Source: Hypomyces perniciosus
Taxonomy: Eukaryota; Ascomycota; Sordariomycetes; Hypocreales; Hypocreaceae
Length of the DNA: 64,000 nucleotides
NCBI GenBank assembly: GCA_008477525.1
Contig: SPDT01000009.1
Location: 496,001-560,000, forward strand
Direction of reading: 5' to 3'
Shown here: positions 61,501-64,000 of the stretch, in pieces
Position numbering within the stretch: the first letter of the stretch is position 1
Layout of the letters: each line of letters starts with the position of its first letter
Made by a program: the position numbers and the translations under genes
Notes under the pieces: generated by a model
The model's input: the letters and a program-made list of their open reading frames with translations, nothing else
Databases searched by the model: none
What the model was told of the DNA's origin: nothing

Positions 61501-62784
61501 ATTTATAATTACTTTAAAGTTGAATATAATAAATTTACTTGTTTAAAGTTATTATATACCATTTAGTTAAAAACCTTTTAAACAAATTAATTGTATTTGT
61601 TAATAAAAGTAATAGTTATTTTTTTAAATACTTTAAAGTGAAAGCTATTAAATTTTTAAAGATTAACTTTATTTATTTAAATTATTAATTCAGAAAATTT
61701 AATAATAAAGTTTAAAATAGTGTATTTACTATATAATAAATATTAATTTTTTAAATAGCAAATTAAAAGAAGTTAAAGGTTTTATATTATAAATTCAAAA
61801 ATGTAATAAATACTTTATTACTTTGTTACGTTTCTATTACATAATTCTTTTTATTAGAATATAACTAAATAGTTTTTTCTTTTAAATTATAAATATTATT
61901 ATTCAATTAGTTATTAATATAAAAATATGTTTATAAAAAGCATTAAAGCATTTCATATTAATTATAATATTGTATAATATAATAAACTATTAGTTTCGAT
62001 ACTTTTACTAATAAGCTTTTATATGTTTATTTTTAATATTAAATTTATTTTCAAAGTTATTAATTCAATATTTTAAAATATTATTACTTTTAGCTTTAAT
62101 AAATTTAGTAATTATATTATTTTGACTTTAAATTTTATATTAAATAAACTTTAAATCCTTAAAGATAATCGTATTTTTGAACTTTCTTTATTTTAAAGTA
62201 ATATTAAAATTATACGTTTGGCTTTAAAAATAATATAAAAAAAACTTTAAAAAACTATTTCAACTTTAATACTTGAAGCCATGGAGTTTTACAATTGTTA
62301 TTATAGGCATTTAAAATAATATATATGTAAAGCCAGTTATAGAAACAATTAATACATTTTACTTCAAAAATAAAGTTTCCTTTTATACTTTTATATTTAC
62401 TTTAATGTTTTTAAATTAAATATGGCTGAAAAACTCTAATATAGGCTAAAAGATTATATTAAAGTACATTTTCACGGCAAGGTCATATGCGTCATAAAGG
62501 TTTCATTATAGTTAAAGATTAGCAGAGACTTTATATAATATAAGGCCCTTATTTAATAGTATTGCAATAAAAGCTATTAGCGATTTTATGAATCTTTTTA
62601 AGCAGGTTTAAAGGCTAGGGATAATGGTATAGTTTATTATAGGAAAATATAGACTATTATAGTATAGAATAGCAGGTTAAAGTAATATCTTTATTATACC
62701 TTAAATAAAGCAAGAAGCTATAAGAATATAGCTTAAAGGCATAAGGCTAAGGCATTGTATAACGATTTATGTAATGCTGATTAT

Positions 62785-63530
62785 TTAGTATGAGACAGGT
62801 TTAGTACTATAATAATACTATTGCTATTATAAAATATTTATTAAGAATTAACTAAAAACAATCTTTAAACTATAATAAATTATAATATCTTTGTCAATAA
62901 ATTTATATTTTAAAAAAAATTATAATTTATTATAAACTTTTATAGTTATATTATGGTAATCTATTCATACAATATTTGAAAGTAAAAAGTATTTAAAAAC
63001 CTTTTGAAAGAAAATTCTGTTAAAAGAAAATAAGTATAAATATTAGAAATTATATTATAGGTTGTTAAATTTATTAAAAAGCTACTATTAAAAGACTATT
63101 AGCTTTATAAAAAATTTAACATATTATTATTATTAATATATCTAATAAAGGAATAAATAACAAATTTTTAGTATAAAATTATTTACTACTACTTTTTAAA
63201 AATAAAAAGTAAATAGTATTTTCATAATTATAAATTAATATATTAAGTATATTATTATAATTTTAATTATTATTATAATTGTAAAATTTAAATTCATAGA
63301 GTTATGTGTAATTAAATAGAATTTAAATTTAATTCTTTATATAAAATTATATTAATAAAACTTTATTATTTATTAATTAAATTACATTATTAAATAATAT
63401 TTTTATTTTTATATTAATAATACTTTAAAAAGCTAATTATAATTACTTATAACTATATAATTCTCTGTAAATTTAATTAAAAAATACTTTAATTAATATA
63501 TTTCTTTATAAAGTATTTATAGTTTAAAGA
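62785..63530 (+). pseudogene. Ty3/gypsy integrase region, second decayed copy
   Basis: A direct repeat of 57,415-58,260 about 5.4 kb away (AAAGAAAATTCTGTTAAAAG against AAAGAAAATTCTTTTAAAAG; TTATATTATAGGTTGTT against TTATATTATAGGTTATT). More decayed than the first copy; little of the domain can be read by itself. Confidence 0.55.
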
Positions 63531-64000
63531 AAGTATATAACGCTTATACTATAATTTATTAAATTATTATAAATATTTTAAAAGATTCAAGTTTAAATAT
63601 ATTAATTTGTATTATTTATAAAACATAGTAATATTTATAATATATTTTATATAAATCTTTTTAAATTTTAAAGTTTTTTTTAAATGAATTAAAAATTATA
63701 AAATTTAAAATTAACTTCATAAGAAATAAGTGTATATAAATTTATATGTATTTAAACTATTTTTTAAAAAACATAATAAAAAAGTATCTAAGTTTATGTA
63801 TTTAATAATAATATAATAGAAATTATTTATTTATAAATAACAACAATATATTATTTAAAATAATTATTCTTACCTTTTATTAATTATGAATAAAGTATAA
63901 AATTGGACTAATTTATTATATGTTAACTTTATAATTTATTAATAAAACTTTAGAAAAAGATTATTAAATTTATAATATCAAAAGCTATAGAATAAATTTA

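Larger units (their letters stand above)
22457..64000. other. AT-rich, RIP-decayed repeat block
   Basis: From just after the phosphorylase gene to the window edge, sequence is overwhelmingly A/T with stops in all frames and no credible gene. Comparing copies within it shows C-to-T and G-to-A differences, as expected of RIP. It consists mainly of old LTR retrotransposons (listed separately), with a few GC-richer islands. Stretches not listed separately (for example 22,457-23,760, 28,000-29,280, 50,200-51,640, 55,400-57,400 and 59,600-62,780) show no feature I can name. Confidence 0.85.

Noticed and set aside
22457..64000. Open frames of 60-85 codons in the AT-rich block (for example 25250-25501 and 40037-40270)
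   Set aside because: They are rich in Ile, Lys, Asn, Tyr and Phe as expected of any AT-rich DNA, and lie in decayed retroelements.
22457..64000. Mitochondrial origin of the AT-rich block
   Set aside because: It has no mitochondrial genes or rRNA, contains RIP-decayed nuclear retroelements, and is continuous with nuclear-type genes.
1..64000. tRNA, rRNA or CRISPR features
   Set aside because: No convincing tRNA A/B box pair, no rRNA sequence, and the only regular array (27433) has no spacers.

Overview
The window looks like nuclear DNA of a filamentous ascomycete (Pezizomycotina, probably Eurotiomycetes). The evidence is short introns with fungal splice signals, an NB-ARC/TPR NLR-type gene, a PNP_UDP-type nucleoside phosphorylase gene with its helical tail, an OrsD-type zinc-finger/telomere-linked-helicase-like gene, fungal copia, gypsy, MULE and hAT elements, and a very long block whose repeats carry the C-to-T and G-to-A decay expected of repeat-induced point mutation (RIP). 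There is no sign of bacterial gene order, and I recognised no tRNA, rRNA or CRISPR.

Bases 1 to about 22,450 have ordinary composition but are crowded with mobile DNA. From left to right they hold: a spliced gene of unknown function (1184-2304); a weak two-exon candidate (2701-3088); a cluster of one TIR/MITE family with TA target sites, including two nested insertions (3215-4135 and 5959-7390); a small coiled-coil gene with one stop (4795-5241); an NLR-type gene without its N-terminal domain (7643-9713) and a TPR remnant after it; a probable solo LTR (10141-10420); a decayed MULE transposase (10811-11736); a Ty1/copia element with a 5' LTR but no 3' LTR (11773-16488); a decayed OrsD/TLH-type gene with zinc fingers and a tyrosine-recombinase-like domain but no helicase core (16757-19428); a 160-bp fold-back element (20386-20545); and a PNP_UDP gene with two compensating frameshifts (21298-22456).

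From about 22,457 to the end of the window the sequence is overwhelmingly A+T (by eye about four fifths; not computed). It holds RIP-decayed LTR retrotransposons in both orientations, recognisable only by comparing copies with each other. A few islands escaped decay: a hAT-type element (31035-31719), a 9-bp minisatellite (27433-27790), a three-copy repeat of about 170 bp, a GC-richer fragment (48130-48545) and a solo LTR (53058-53381). The block runs off the right edge. It could be a large AT-isochore or the flank or core of a regional centromere.

The genes do not form a pathway. The common theme is an accessory, transposon-rich margin: two genes of the type used in fungal non-self recognition (NLR and PNP_UDP, both damaged) and a recombinase/helicase-type gene sit beside heterochromatin. 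The most interesting item is the catalytic-residue layout of the 16757-19428 gene, which resembles a tyrosine recombinase joined to OrsD-type zinc fingers.
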